Made by a program: the position numbers and the translations under genes. DNA of 64,000 nucleotides. It comes from Sinotaia quadrata. Its lineage: Eukaryota > Mollusca > Gastropoda > Architaenioglossa > Viviparidae. Below are positions 1 to 12,519 of this stretch, in pieces. Position 1 is the stretch's first letter, and every line of letters begins with the position of its first letter. The notes beneath the pieces are model-generated. The model had not been told where the DNA came from. It made no database searches and saw only the letters and a program-made list of their open reading frames with translations. Location of the stretch: contig CM054181.1 in assembly GCA_028829895.1 (NCBI GenBank), positions 29,100,357-29,164,356 on the forward strand, written 5' to 3'.

Positions 1-482
1 TTCACAAGTATAATGTACAATGTAATAAAATCTGTGAACATAGAAATAATGGTTCAATTACGTAAGCATTCTCCAATTCAAATCATAGATCAAACACGTA
101 CAAAATATTTCTAAGTCCATTCTTTCTTTATCAGTCACTTAACTTACCATAAGCTAATAATTGACTTTATGACCAGACTTAAGTTATGTCAAAATCAAAG
201 TGACTAGAATATAGGACTTTCTCAACAAAATAATTTTCGGTCCATCCCCATTGGATGAATTTGTTATGAACAAGTGTGAAACTATTAGTAAGAAAAACTA
301 CTTATCCAGTTGGAACTGGTTTGGATTGCGTCAGCATGTTCTAGCATATTCACCACCTGAGTTGTTTATTCCAACTAAAAACATATCATCATAAGCAGTG
401 CCCAAGGTCGGGGCACGTTGACATTTAACAAATATATAATTATTAAGTATTAAAATAGGGATAGGCAAATTTACTCCGTCAC
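1..482 (+). mobile_element. Dispersed repeat family A, copy A1
   Basis: This segment is recognisably similar to three other places in the window (36690-37275 plus, 38679-39384 minus, 62510-63056 plus). Shared landmarks in order are a Ttctaaatccattct-like block, a tcagttaactca block, a ttggaactggtttg block, a tgcccaa..gggtca block and a terminal ggataggcaaatttactcc block. No open frame, LTR or poly-A tail was seen, so it is a non-autonomous element of unknown class. The left end lies outside the window. Confidence 0.7.
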
Positions 483-489
483 AGTCTGC

Positions 490-960
490 TTGAAAAATAC
501 TTTTACAGCAATCTTGGAATTTAACTCTTGTAGCCTATGCAATGAAATTGCCACTATGATGGCCAGCTTGAGAATTTAAATCCCACAACCTGATTTGGAA
601 TTATTTTCTCTTAGCCATCTAAGGAATGTAATCATATAGCTTATTGGGAAATTTATTCTTAACAGTCTGCTTGAGAATTCAGCTCTCAGAGTTTGCTTGG
701 AAATATAATCTCATATCATGTGTGGGAGTATCCTCTCATAGCTTGCTAGGAAATTTAATCTGCTTGGTAATGTAATAATATTACCTGCCGAAAATGTGCA
801 CCCATAATTTGTAGCTTCATAACCTTTGCGAAGGTACTTTCAGAGCTAGTACCTCCATGACCTGTGTGGGAAAATACATTCCAAGCTTGTACCTTCATAG
901 CCATTTGGAAGATGTCCTCATTGCTTCTACCTCCATGGCCTATTGGGAAAGTACTTAATC
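490..960. repeat. Degenerate short tandem repeats
   Basis: Two decayed arrays follow each other. The first (about 520-780) repeats variants of 'cttgagaatttaa' and 'gcttggaaat' phrases every 30-40 bp. The second (about 800-955) repeats 'tagtacctccatgacctgtg..gggaaa' variants about every 50 bp. No gene is visible. Confidence 0.5.
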
Positions 961-2035
961 CAGGCAGTCTGGTTTCTTGAATGTAACATTCATTTTTAAA
1001 TGCATGGCCCCCTTTTCCTGGAGCACTTGTTCACTTTTTAATTTGCACCTCTGTTTAAGTTCGACAAAAAAAAAAATTCTATTTTTGTCATTTCGACCTA
1101 CCGTTTTAGTTTTGCTATTTTTTTTCAGATCGCGAATAGAAGCATACATTAGATTGCAGATATTTTGCTAATGCCTCCAACAATAAATGGCAGAAAGGAA
1201 AATATAAAGAAGAGAGCAGAGGCGATAGGTCTGGTGTGTTACGTTTAACAGAGTGCTTGTGTTGCGCGTTGTCTATATATAGCATATAAAGTGCATTCTT
1301 TTATATAGTATTTGTTTTACATTTTCTAAAAGATAGAAAATAGTTTATTTTAACGCAAACACTCTTTTGAGATATGCACTTGCAAGTAGAAATAAGACTC
1401 TGCTTTCAGAATGGGGGTGGAAAGCAGAAGGGATGGCTCAATAAATATTTATTTATTTATATATTGTATAGTAAAATGGAGGCCGACACTTCGAGTCGTA
1501 AAATGTAAAAGACGAAGTGTCTCTTTCCTTCGATTACTTAATAAATGTCTTTCTCCAAAATCTGCCACCATTTCACCGATACGATCGTGCGCCTATTCAA
1601 TAACCGGCCGGGATAAGTAAATAATTGCCTGACAGTCAAAGTACGTTTATTCTTAAGTGTACGTTATATAATAAAACTAAGTTGCCCACATGTAATTTGT
1701 GCACCACGTTTGACCCAATGTGGATTTTTTTTTTTTAAACCCGCAACACCTGGATTATAAAAACAGCACATTTCTACTTAAACACTTTTTAAATTACGGC
1801 ATTTGCGCTTATTAGCATAAAGATATTGCCTACGGCTTTCTAACTGGCGGTGCAGGTAAGAGGCAAATTGTCACGCATAGGAACCTGTATTACACATTTA
1901 AGGGAAACGGTTCCTAAAAAAAAAAAAAATGAAAAAAAAAATGGTACGTGTATTGATGTGTGGGTTTGGGGGTGCGCTAACCACAAGTGCAGTATCGAGT
2001 GGCCACTGAGTTCTATATATGGAGAAGACACAAGG
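961..2035. other. Non-coding, no gene seen
   Basis: AT-rich sequence with A and T homopolymers (1065-1075, 1727-1736, 1917-1939). The open frames are short, overlap on both strands and show no protein-like composition. Confidence 0.5.
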
Positions 2036-2114
2036 ACAAAACACTAAAAACGCGAAAGCGGCGGAAGCCGGAAGCGTCCCCTACAAGGCCTACATGACCA
2101 ACCAACAAAACACT
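2036..2114 (+). mobile_element. Micro-insertion with 10-bp target duplication, copy 1
   Basis: The 10-mer acaaaacact occurs at 2036-2045 and again at 2105-2114. The 59 bp between the two copies start with a GC-rich core (cgcgaaagcggcggaagccg at 2051-2070, continuing to about 2085). The same core occurs in reverse orientation at 26378-26425, also between 10-bp direct repeats. The core is far richer in GC than its surroundings. The structure looks like a very short mobile insertion with a target-site duplication. The element class is unknown. Confidence 0.6.
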
Positions 2115-2475
2115 GAGGAGGGCGGTTGAGGGTGTGCTCCAAGCTTATGCTACCTTTTCACCCCCTTCCTCCAGCCCTCTCGCCCTCCACCTCAGACGCA
2201 CCGCGAGGCTGTGGGGTTCCCCCCCGGAGGCAAACCATGGCTGAGAATATCGTGAAGATAAAAAGTCTAATGCGGCCTCTGGGGTGAGACAGCGAAAGAG
2301 ACAAAACACTGTACAATGAAGGCTATAGAGATAGCTCTACCGAAGAGATATTCATTGGTATTATTTATGAAACAATCATTACTGAGAGGGCTAAATCTAC
2401 ATTAGTGTTGCCAAAATTCATCCATGTTCGGAATAAACCATTTATGTTCTCAGGTCTCTGAACTGTACAAGAGGT
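2115..2475. other. GC-rich patch, no gene seen
   Basis: 2120-2245 is C- and CT-rich and clearly above the local GC level. It directly follows the micro-insertion and may belong to a larger insertion, but no open frame, splice structure or RNA gene is recognisable. Confidence 0.35.
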
Positions 2476-2925
2476 ATATGTTCTACCATTACATAGCGAT
2501 ACGTCAGTCAAGTAGATAGGGAAAGTTCTACCATTACATAGAGATATGTCAGTCAATTTAAGTAGATAGGGAAAGTTCTACCATTACATAGAGATATGTC
2601 AGTCAAGTTAAGTAGATAGGGAAAGTTCTACCATTACATAGAGATATGTCAGTCAAGTTAAGTAGATAGGGAAAGTTCTACCATTACATAGAGATATGTC
2701 AGTCAATTTAAGTAGATAGGTAAAGTTCTACCATTACATAGAGATATGTCAGTCAAGTTAAGTAGATAGGGAAAGTTCTACCATTACATAGAAATATGTC
2801 AGTCAATTTAAGTAGATAGGGAAAGTTCTACCATTACATAGAGACATGTCAGTCAATTTAAGTAGATAGGGAAAGTTCTACCATTACATAGAGATATGTC
2901 AGTCAAGTAGATAGGGAAACTCAAA
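2476..2925. repeat. 50-bp minisatellite, about 9 units
   Basis: Units begin gaaagttctaccattacata and recur exactly every 50 bp (2521, 2571, 2621 and on). Differences are few, such as gtca(a/g)ttta and an occasional 8-bp deletion in the first and last units. The stretch from 2926 to 3540 has no gene and only a short duplicated ttctatcaaaataaagtaca (3171, 3234). Confidence 0.9.
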
Positions 2926-3542
2926 AATAAAAGTGAAAAATCAGATTTGATATCCAAGGTTTAAAATGTGAAAGATAATAAATCTGTTTTAATTAATTAA
3001 AATTTATTTCACATTATAATTAAGCATTGTAATCTTCATCCATTAAATAAGGTAATCTAAGTGTGCCATGAAGTGAGATTGTACTGAATCCATGCAAAAG
3101 TTGCTTGTCAGGAATTGTTTATGTTTACTTAAAAATTGTTTTGTCTGCTGAACCACATGTTAACAAAATATTCTATCAAAATAAAGTACATGCACACATT
3201 TGTAATGTGGTGACTCTAGTATCTAATAACCATTCTATCAAAATAAAGTACATGTACACAGTTGCTTTACATACAAGTGGAAAGAAAGAACAATGACCCA
3301 GACTCTAACTGCTTCTGATCAGATCGTGATAGCCTGCATGTAAGAACTAAGTTCAGTTTTGCTAATAATTAATTATGTAATGTGTTCACTGAAATAAACT
3401 AGCATTAGCAATAATTTAACAAGTTAAAGAGAAACTCTGCTGTGTAGTTCTGTTAGAGTTTAAAAGAAATTACAAATCCAGTGAGATTTGAATGAAAGAT
3501 GAAACGTAGCAAAGAGAGCTTTGTTTCAACGGGGTCTTCGCC

Positions 3543-3687
3543 ATTTATGTGCCACTTACAAACACAAAACGTGTTTTCAGACTGTTTCGGTCTAAGACTT
3601 CTAGTATCTCACATGGTTTATGTGCCACTTACAAACACAAAACGTGTTTTCAGACTGTTTCGGTCTAAGGCTATTGCCTTTAAGTAG
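3543..3687. repeat. 73-bp tandem duplication
   Basis: The block starting tttatgtgccacttacaaac occurs twice, 73 bp apart (3544 and 3617), almost identical over about 52 bp. Any open frame through it is a by-product of the duplication. Confidence 0.85.
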
Positions 3688-3689
3688 TT

Positions 3690-3910
3690 TTATCTTTTGA
3701 ATATATACATACTCCATTAAACAAATACTTTTCCCTATAATTCTAAGCAAATATACATACACCAGTTGAACAAATAGTTTTCATATAATTTTAAGCTAAT
3801 ATACATGCACTATTGAACAAATGGTATACCTATGTCTATTAAGCTAATATACATGCACTGTTGAACACAAGGTTTTCCTATGATGTTAATTAAGTTAATA
3901 TACATACTCT
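3690..3910. repeat. Degenerate tandem repeat (gaacaaat...aatatacat)
   Basis: About four diverged units carry the phrases 'taatatacat', 'ttgaacaaat' and 'ttttcctata'. Two further diverged units lie apart at about 5260-5345, so the array may have been split or duplicated. Confidence 0.6.
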
Positions 3911-5259
3911 CAGTCGACGGCATAAAACTTCGCCCGGCCACACATCAATAAATATTGAAAAAGAATAATGAAAACGAATAAAATCTAGACATAAGAAAGT
4001 CTAGTGCAAGCACACACGATTAATGTTGTTATTCAGTAAATCCCAATCGTACGTTTTTTTCCGGAATACAGGTCATAGGGAGGTTGATGAGTTAATTTCA
4101 ATGTATTTTTAATTCCAGTAATCTAACATTAGCCATGAACTGCGGTCAATCTGAAGTGTGTGCGAAAATCCGACCAGTCCAGTTGTAGTAAACACGTGTA
4201 GGTGTATAAGATAGCCTTGACCAAAAGTTCGCATTAATGAAGGGATAGGGGAACTCTTGCCAGTGGTAACTTAGTGCATAGTTGTGAATGAGAGAGCTTA
4301 GGAAGTAGCCTTGACCCTTAGGTTAGACTGGCCAGTCTTTAACTAGGAGAAACAAATGGGTAATAGGTGCTTTTTCTCAGCATTTATGACACATCTCGAT
4401 GTGTAATGAGGAGCCTGGTCTAAGTGTGAAGATAGATGGAAATTTTATTTGAATGAATAACCTAAGAAAGGCATATTCCAAAAGAAAGGAGCAAATGAGA
4501 CTGTGTGGAAAATCCATGAGCTACTAATACTGATGCGTTTCTGATCCTTTTGGTTTTGCTGAACGAATAAAAGATCCATCTTTCTTCTTTCATCCATCCA
4601 ACGAACTGCTGATCTATTGGGCTGTGATTGGTGCTTTTGTACGAATGTTCACACCAGTTGTGCTTGCTTGTTCTATGTGGGAAGACCAAGAAGTCTATGT
4701 TAGACTCTGTGATGGGATCTTAGGACGACACTTCATAAAAACAGTGGCAGTGACTGTGCTAAGAGACTCCTCTGGTGACCAAGTACAATAAGAGTACATT
4801 GGTAAGAAGCGTGAAAACTGTGGGAAAACTTTATAGAAAGCAAATAGGATATAAGACGCAAACGAAACTGACATAGGGAACTAGGAAGTGGATGGACGTC
4901 CTGTAGAGAGAAACGAGGATGTTAGGGGGGGGGGGGCTAAAGTTTTCTCTAAATAGACTGTTGAATGCTGAAAAATTGTAATTGGGGGGGGGGGTTGCTA
5001 TTTGATTGCTGTTTTCTTTTCATTTATTGCTCGTATTTTGTTTAATATAATATTTTGTTAATTTTTCACCCATCTTGCATCATTTCTTATCATCTTCACT
5101 TCCAGTAAAAATCATCGTTATAGCTATTGTACCTGTCTTTTGTCTTTGTCCTATTAAATGTAAGGAATTCCTTCCTCTGGGGGCTTGTACGAGCTAGCGG
5201 AAGTGGTTGACCTCAATTGTTGCATTGTTCAAATTATTCATTAATTTATGGCAACCAAC
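3911..5259. other. Non-coding, no gene seen
   Basis: No convincing exon on either strand. Two G homopolymers of 11-12 bases lie at about 4926 and 4985. A 75-codon minus-strand open frame at 4462-4689 has no splice or domain support. Confidence 0.45.
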
Positions 5260-5349
5260 TCATGCACCAGTTGAACAAATCGTTTTCCTATAATTTTAAG
5301 CTAATATACCTACACCAGTTGAAAATATGGGTTTCCTATAACTTGGAAG

Positions 5350-5740
5350 TTTATATATACGCCATTTACAACAAACGTCACTAAATACATCTAGTGACGA
5401 AAACAGTGAGTAAACATATGTCCAGTGACGACACCCAATATCACTGAGCATACACTAGTGTTATTAAACAAGTACCTAATGACTAAACATATGTCCAATG
5501 ACGACTAAGTGTACACACATCACTGAGCATACACCAGTGTTATTAAACAAGTATCTAGTTACATTCTAGTGTCACTAAACACTGACTAAACGTGTAGCCA
5601 ATGACGACTAAGTATACACCCAGTATCACTTAGCATGACGCTGAACATTCGCCCAAATGACACAAAACATGTATCAAGTGATCTTAAACATGTACCCAAT
5701 GACCTTAAACATATACCCAGTCATCTTTAACGCATAACCC
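5350..5740. repeat. Degenerate repeat of CACTAAACA/ATGACGAC phrases
   Basis: Phrases such as 'cagtgacga', 'actaaacatatgtccaatgacgac' in part, and 'tatcactgagcata' recur irregularly, with spacing around 60 bp in the middle. This is an old minisatellite with no coding signal. Confidence 0.5.
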
Positions 5741-6147
5741 AACCTCACATTATCGATTTATGCTCGCGTTTCAAATCAAGGACTCGGGTTACTTTGTGGA
5801 TTTTTCCATGAACAGATAATTTCACAAATATAGTTTGTGTATGTGTTGATCGGCAGCCGGGGATCCCTAACAAAAAAAAAATTATGTCCCTTGGAGAGAG
5901 AGATATAAACGCCAGCATTAATAAAGTGCATGCTAAGGCAAACAGTGCTTTCGTGCCAAAGGCGTGTTCACACTGACGACGCTGTTTTTCGGATCAGTAG
6001 CAAGGACAGATAATCATTATTTTAGTTTGTGAAAAGTGTACCAATGCTAATACCACACCCCAGGAGCAAATTACTTTTTCTTTTCTTATTTCACTTAGCA
6101 TAAAGGAGAGAATATAAAAGCCATTTTCGAAAAAGAGCATGACCCTT

Positions 6148-6779
6148 TTACGTGTGTAAAAGTTTTGAAATCGACTTTAATAATTGTGCTCGAGGCCTCG
6201 TGCCTGTGCTGTCGAAGAGCGCTAGATTGAAATTTGTCAGACGGAGACGGGGTGGAGGTGGGGGCTATATACTTTACATGAAAGTTAATAGATACGTATT
6301 CTTTGTAAGTTTACTTGCTCATGTGGAAAGGAGGGTTAGGCTGTCATTTATAGAGGGTTGAGCGTTTCTTGTACATTTTAAGCCACGCCCAAACGTGCTT
6401 CTAAGTAGGTAGATAATAATAGAACCCAATTCTTTATTTTTTTTTTTACTTTGTCTACGATAAATAAATATATGGATTTTATTTTACGGATTGCTTGCTA
6501 TAAGAATTGCAGTGAGAATCCTACAACCACACAGGCTTTTGTTTTGGGGCACTTTGAAAGGTCAAGCCGTGCGAACACGTAATTTACGTGTTACGTGATT
6601 TAATGACAGCATACGTCACTTGTCCAACAGGTAGGTAGATCGTATTGAACTCCCCACAAGCTAGGCCTTTTTCTCACAGACCGTGCATTGTCTTCCTTTT
6701 ATTCGAGCATTTACTTACGGTAACCCAACCAGCCAACGCTGATCATGATAAATAGCAATCCTTGATCGGACCTCACCAT
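6148..6779 (-). CDS. Candidate two-exon small secreted peptide (speculative)
   Basis: On the minus strand an ATG at 6779-6777 opens 20 codons with a short N-region (MVRSDQ) and a hydrophobic core (GLLFIMISVGWLGY), a plausible signal peptide. The frame then meets a consensus donor gtaagt (6718-6713). About 500 bp downstream there is a pyrimidine-rich tract (about 6265-6230) and an acceptor ending at 6222. Joining 6779-6719 to 6221-6148 keeps the frame (phase 1) and gives a 44-residue product, with the segment LFDSTGTRPRAQLLKSISK in the second exon and a TAA at 6150-6148. No homologue is recognised. The evidence is only splice-consensus and phase agreement, which can arise by chance. A longer gene using other exons is equally possible. 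Confidence 0.18.
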
Positions 6780-7838
6780 CGTTTGACCTCTTTCAACGCT
6801 GTCATTCAGTGACAATGGACATTTTCTGAACGTTCGCAGTTTGTCTGATTCGTTCACCTTACCACCCGCTCTGACTGAGCGATCTCGGAGTATGACCGAT
6901 GTTTGTCGCACCGTTTAATACGAGTACTCCGATTGTGCACTGTTCTGCATTGCAACTCTATACGCAGATGAGGTGATTATTCCATCATTCGTCATAGAAA
7001 AGTCTTGTAAGATTAATGTTCGCCCTATGGGGTGCTTCGATTTATTTCTAGCACTTCTGCGCCGCGTTCAAGGAGGTGCCCGCGGAGCTCAGGAAATTCG
7101 TACGGTTGATTTATTTTATTATTGTAGAAGGAGGTTCATATAATCGTGGACTTGATGATTGTACAAAGAATTGAGAAGCTTTATTATGAAAGCCAAAGTT
7201 CATTACATTAACCAGTCTTGTCCAGTTGGACAATTTCCGCAATGTTTTTTTTATAATATTATAATCAGTAAATGCTGCAATATTTTAAGTATTTGTAATT
7301 ATGAAATCGTGATTATGTCATTATATTTAAAAGTCATTATTTAACCACTAATGCAGATTATTCATTAGCTGTAAAAATTACTCGAGAGCCGTTGTTTTTC
7401 TGTTAAAGTGCTTGCATTGTCGTGTGAAATTATGTTTGTTGCGCTGACTTTCATAGCACTTGCAGACGAGGAATCGCCAAAAGGACATTTAAAAGAGATC
7501 GGACTTGCAAAAGAAAATATCAGATACATTTAAGCATAATGAACAGGGTCACGGTTCATTATTGTCAAAGTCTCAGTTATTAGTAAATTACATTACGAAG
7601 TACAGTACAGTCAGTCACCTCTACACAGGACAAAATGATGACGTGAGACAGAGACCACTGAAAGTATATCTATGGTAGCATCAAGTGCATCGTCAAAGAA
7701 GCTTGAAGTTTTGTATGTCCTTGGTGTTCAGTTAATTAACGGTTTGTATTATTCGTCATCCTTTGTCTATATTGTACTTCCCATTACTCGTCAAAATTTT
7801 ACTCGCTTTGTGTTCATTTACTTAATTCTGCTATATCA
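6780..7838. other. Non-coding, no gene seen
   Basis: Mixed AT-rich sequence. If the candidate peptide gene is real, about 6780-7080, which is richer in CpG, would be its upstream region. No other supported feature. Confidence 0.4.
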
Positions 7839-7839
7839 T

Positions 7840-8300
7840 TCGTCATCATTTGTAATGTACTAAACTGTATGATACTACTCGTCACCATTTGTCGTCTACT
7901 AAACTGTATGATACTACTCGTTGTGATTTGTCATGTACTAAACTGTATGATACTACTCGTTATGATTTGTCATGTACTAAACTGTATGATACTACTCGTT
8001 ATGATTTGTCATGTAGTAAACTGTATGATACTACTCGTTGTGATTTGTCATGTACTAAACTGTATGATACTACTCGTTATGATTTGTCATGTAGTAAACT
8101 GAATGATACTACTCGTTGTGATTTGTCATGTACTAAACTGTATGATACTACTCGTTATGATTTGTCATGTACTAAACTGTATGATACTACTCGTTATGAT
8201 TTGTCATGTAGTAAACTGTATTTGTTACTACTGTCGTCATTTGTTATGCACTAAACTGTATCTGTTACTAATCCTCATCAAATGTCATGCACTAAACTAT
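7840..8300. repeat. 39-bp minisatellite, about 11 units
   Basis: Units contain aaactgtatgatactactcg, then gttatgatttgtcatgta, with period 39 (for example 7862, 7901). Because 39 is a multiple of three, long open frames run through the array in two frames with a 13-residue periodic peptide. I regard these as a consequence of the period. The last two or three units are diverged. Confidence 0.9.
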
Positions 8301-9825
8301 ATCATCTGTCACTACTTGTCTTCTTTTGCACTTAGTGTAATTTACTTACCGCCATATACATATATGCATACTTTCTGCAGTCTCTTATACAACGGTATCA
8401 TTTGTGCATATTAACATGAAATTACCTGCCCATAAGGACTAGTAATTGGTATGACATTCAGACTTCAACCTTGACGTCACATAAAGTTAGATAAGTCATC
8501 GAAGGAATTTGTTTACGATAGAAAATCTAGTTAGATGTGTTCTTTCGTTGTTTTTTTATTGGTACCGTTTCTTTTGTAGTGCAAAGCTAAATGTTGAGAA
8601 TTTCTTGTAAACGTGGCGCGCTGTATACTACTTTCCCTTGCTGGATAGCAATTTATTTAGCTACCTAGTCATAACTTCTGCGTTTCACGGTTTGTCTTAG
8701 AAACAAATTTCAATATATGAGCTTCAAATCTCTACATCTCAGAAACTGTAACTGTGGTTGATATGGGGTTTCTTCACGTTTCTTTTTTTTAAAAATGAAA
8801 TTACATTTTTTTTTCCAAAATTGCTTTTTGCACCCACTTTTTTAATGATATATTACGTACACCTTGAAAATGGTGAAGAGGTTAATAAAACGTCGCACGT
8901 GTCTAGCCATCTGGCAATCTTCAAGCCACACCTTTGTATTAGGCGTATGGTTGCGTAGACTTTCTGGGTTATTAAATTGTGCCCGCACCTGCTGTTTTAA
9001 AATAAATATCGATTTTTGCGGGCAAACGGTATTTCCAATAACGAGAGCAAGCACGAATTAAGCACGACACCTTTTCAATAAATCTTTAAAAATGCGTGAA
9101 TAAAGTAATTTATCTACAGAGTGATATGCAGAAGACATTTTAAATTTACGTCCAGACTGACGTAATCGCCTTCTGCATGTATTCTGTGTGTCAGTGACCG
9201 CCTGGTGAAGTTCAGTTTGATATAAGGGAATGGTAATTCAAAGATTTTTTTTTTTTTTATCATCATTCCGAATAATTCTCTCCTCATATTCGTCCATACG
9301 GAGAAAGTACCTGTTTAATACACTTTTCATATATTATAATTTAATATTTACATTAAGTTATATTTTATGTTTAATTATGTTGGTCAATTTTGAACACCCA
9401 CCACATCTAAAAATGGAAACTCGTGAGTGTAGTTCTTAACAAATAGAATTCACAATACAAACAAATTAAAATAAGGAAAGATGTATTGTGTTTATTATTG
9501 TAAATTGTTCATTCATTCAAAGCGTTTATTATTGTAAATTGTAAATTAATTCAAAGCGAGCATTCTTTCGGTTTGCTGCCATGATCTATTATTAAATTAT
9601 CAAATTGTTTGTGCTTGACTGTCTGGCTTCCGATTCAGAATCCCCCTAGTTTCTCACAGCAATTTCTATTCTTGTGCTTCGAACTTTCAAACGTATTTTT
9701 TAAAATAAATGTTAAAGCGTTTCAGCTTGCTTCTGGACATTCTATTCACGTGATTACCCTTCCCAAGACCCGTCTGAGTTGTTTGCCAAATTTTCTCTGT
9801 AATTGTAATTTTCATTCCATTACAA
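8301..9825. other. Non-coding, no gene seen
   Basis: AT-rich. A perfect TGACGTCA lies at 8472-8479. A ~45-bp near-duplication of 'tttattattgtaaattgt' phrases lies at 9490-9555. Overlapping open frames at 8758-9061 lie on both strands and have no domain-like content. Confidence 0.4.
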
Positions 9826-11150
9826 AAGTTGGTAAGTTTGTCATTGCAAGGAGAGATATGGTAAGTTTTTCATTCAAAGAGTGAGTTGGTAAGTTTAACA
9901 TTTCAAGTAGATATTGGTTTGTTTAGAATTTTCAAGGAGAGAGTTGATAAGTTTAAAATTTCAAGTAAAAGTTGGTAAGCTTGTCATTTCAAGTAGAAAA
10001 TTGATATGTATGCCATTTCAAGTAGAAAGTTGGTAAGTTTTTAATTTCACGTAGAAAGAAGGTGAGTTTGTCATTTCAAATAGAAAGTTGGTAAGTTTTA
10101 AAATTTCAAATAGAAAGTTGGTAAGTTTAAAATTTCAAATAGAACATTGGTAAGTTTAACATTTCAAGTAGAAAGTTCATAAGTTTGTCATTTCAAGTAG
10201 GAAGTTCATAAGTTTGTCCTTTCAAGTAGAAATTTGGTAAATTTGTCATATCAAGAAGCGAATTAGTAAGTTTGTATATTTCAAGTATAAAGTTGGTAAG
10301 TTTGTCATTTCAAGTAAAACGTTGGTAAGTTTGTTATTTCAAGTGGAAAGTTAGTCAGTTTGTCATTTCAGGTAGAAAGTTGGTAAGTTTGTCATTTCAA
10401 GTAGAAATTTGGTAAGTTTGTCATTTCAAGAAGAGAGTTTTTATGTTTGCCATTTCAAGTAGAAAGTTGGTAAGTTTGTCAATTCATGTAGAATGTTGAT
10501 ATGTTTAAAATTTCAGTTAGAAAGTTGTTAAGTTTAACATTTTAAGTAGAGATTTGGTATGTTTGTAATTTCAAATAGAAAGTTAACAATGTTGTCATTT
10601 CAAGTAAAAAGTTGGTAAGTTTGTCATTTCAAGAACAAAGTTGGTAAGTTCGTCTTTTCAAGTAGAAAATTAGTAAGTGTGTCCTTTCAAGTACAGAGTT
10701 GATACATTTGTCATTTGAAGTAGAAAGTTGGTAAGTTTGTCATTTCAAGAAGAGACTTGGTAAGTTTATCATTTCAAGAAGAAAGTCAGTAAGTTTAAAA
10801 TTTAGAAAGTTGATAAGCTTGTCAAGTAGAAAGTTGGTAAGTTTGTCATTTCAAATAGAAAATTGATATGTAAGTCATTTCAAGTAGAAAGTTGGTATGT
10901 TTGTCATTTCAAGGAGAGAGATGAAAAGTTTGTCATTTCAAGTAGAGAGTTGATATGTGTGTCATTTCATGGTACATATCTCATTTAGAGAGAGTTAATA
11001 AGTTTGCCGTTCAGTGAGAGAGTTGATAAGTTTGCCATTCAGTGAGATAGTTGGTAAGTTTGCCATTCAGTGAGATAGTTGGTAAGTTTGCCATTCGGTG
11101 AGATAGTTGGTAAGTTTGCCATTCAGTGAGAGAGTTGATAGGTTTGCCAG
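9826..11150. repeat. Large degenerate ~29-bp minisatellite, about 42 units
   Basis: Units are variants of 'ttggtaagtttgtcatttca' plus 'agtagaaag'. The right end (10985-11150) shifts to a 'gccattcagtgagagagttg' variant. The plus strand carries dozens of donor-like 'ggtaagt' motifs. Divergence between units is high, so the array is older than most others here. Confidence 0.85.
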
Positions 11151-11157
11151 AATTTAA

Positions 11158-11345
11158 AGACGTTGGGAAAATTCTGTAAGTCCTTAAATACTTGTGACGT
11201 TGAAAGAATTCTGTAAGTCATTATATACTTGTGACGTTGGAACAATACTGTAAGTCTTTACATACTTGTGACGTTAGAACAATTCTGTAAGTTCTTAGAT
11301 ACTTGTGACGCTGAAAGAATTATTTAATTCCTTAGGCGCTTATGG
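11158..11345. repeat. 37-bp minisatellite, 5 units
   Basis: Repeats of 'gacgttg.aa.aattctgta' followed by 'agt..tta.atacttgt', period 37 (11161, 11198, 11235). Adjacent to, but distinct from, the preceding array. Confidence 0.8.
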
Positions 11346-11859
11346 ACGTTCAGAGAATTCTGCCGGATTAGAATTTTAATGTGGCTGATTAAAAAGATTA
11401 AATCGATCGTCAGTTATTTGCATGAGTTAATCATTGACCGATGAAGTCGTATTTAGATATACATCAAAGAATAATATACAGTAAGTGCGTACAATTAGTA
11501 ATATATTTTTTTATAAATTTTATGCAAGTATATACACCATCTAAAATGCATGCAACGGTGAAGCTGTTGTTAGATAAACATTTCTCAAGAATAAAAACCA
11601 ACGAATCGATTATTTTATAGTTTATTGCGAGAGCGTTCACAGAGGTGAAATTCAGTTAAGTGAAACGCAAAGAGACAGGTCAAGGAGTGCGAGAGCGTTG
11701 TCTGAATAAGAATAGACGAGATCTCCTAATGCGTCTCAAGACATTGGTGATCAATTGATCTGGAATAAATCTTCCGACAGAAAGAAAGCGAGGCCATGAT
11801 GTTGTCACAGTTATGAGTACACTAACCCCCATTACCTTCGTCAACCTTGAGTCCGTTGT

Positions 11860-12095
11860 GTCGTGTGTCGAGGATAGCCTGTTAAGCCGCTGTCTTGGAT
11901 GCGTGTCGAGGATAGCCTGTCAAGTCCTGTCATTGGTGCGTGTCGAGGATAGCCTGCCAAGCAGTCTTTGTTGCGTGTCGAGGATAGCCTGTCAAGCCGC
12001 TGTCTTTGTTGTGTGTCGAGGATAGCCTGCCAAGCAGTCTTTGTTGCGTGTCGAGGATAGCCTGTCAAGCCACTGTCTTGGATGCGTGTGGAGGA
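11860..12095. repeat. 35-38-bp CpG-bearing minisatellite, 7 units
   Basis: The phrase gtgtcgaggatagcctg recurs at 11865, 11903, 11940, 11975, 12013 and 12048, with a diverged last unit at 12086. Periods alternate between 35 and 38 bp. It contains CpG and is GC-richer than its flanks. Confidence 0.85.
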
Positions 12096-12519
12096 TAGCC
12101 AATGCCTTCGGCACAGGAACTTATTCAATTAAATGGCGTCCTAAAAGGAGTGATGTAGACTTCGAAGTCTCCATTCTGTTTCATAGCCGTGTTTATTATT
12201 TTGTTTTGATTTTGTTATTTATTTACTAAATTCGTATCCGTCCTGCTGTGCATTCTATCTCCGTCGGATTTGTTTTCTTCTTTACTGAAGAGGTGAACAA
12301 GCATACAGTTATGCTAAAAAATAATATAATTTGAACAGTTTTCTTTTAATCACTTGCCGACATAATGTGTGAGGAAACAGCTATTAAATTTTTAAAGAAT
12401 ACTAAAGCAAACAATATATATTTAATCACTTTTCACTTTTATTTTTGAAAATCTTTAATAATGTGTTTCTTTCTCGTTCAGTAAGCCTTTAATTCATAAA
12501 CTATTTTGTGTCTTCAATA

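Noticed and set aside
7869..8414. Repetitive peptides of 13-residue period
   Set aside because: Generated by the 39-bp minisatellite; flanks have no coding character.
7840..11345. Arrays considered as CRISPR-like direct repeats
   Set aside because: Units are contiguous with no unique spacers, there are no cas genes, and the genome is eukaryotic.
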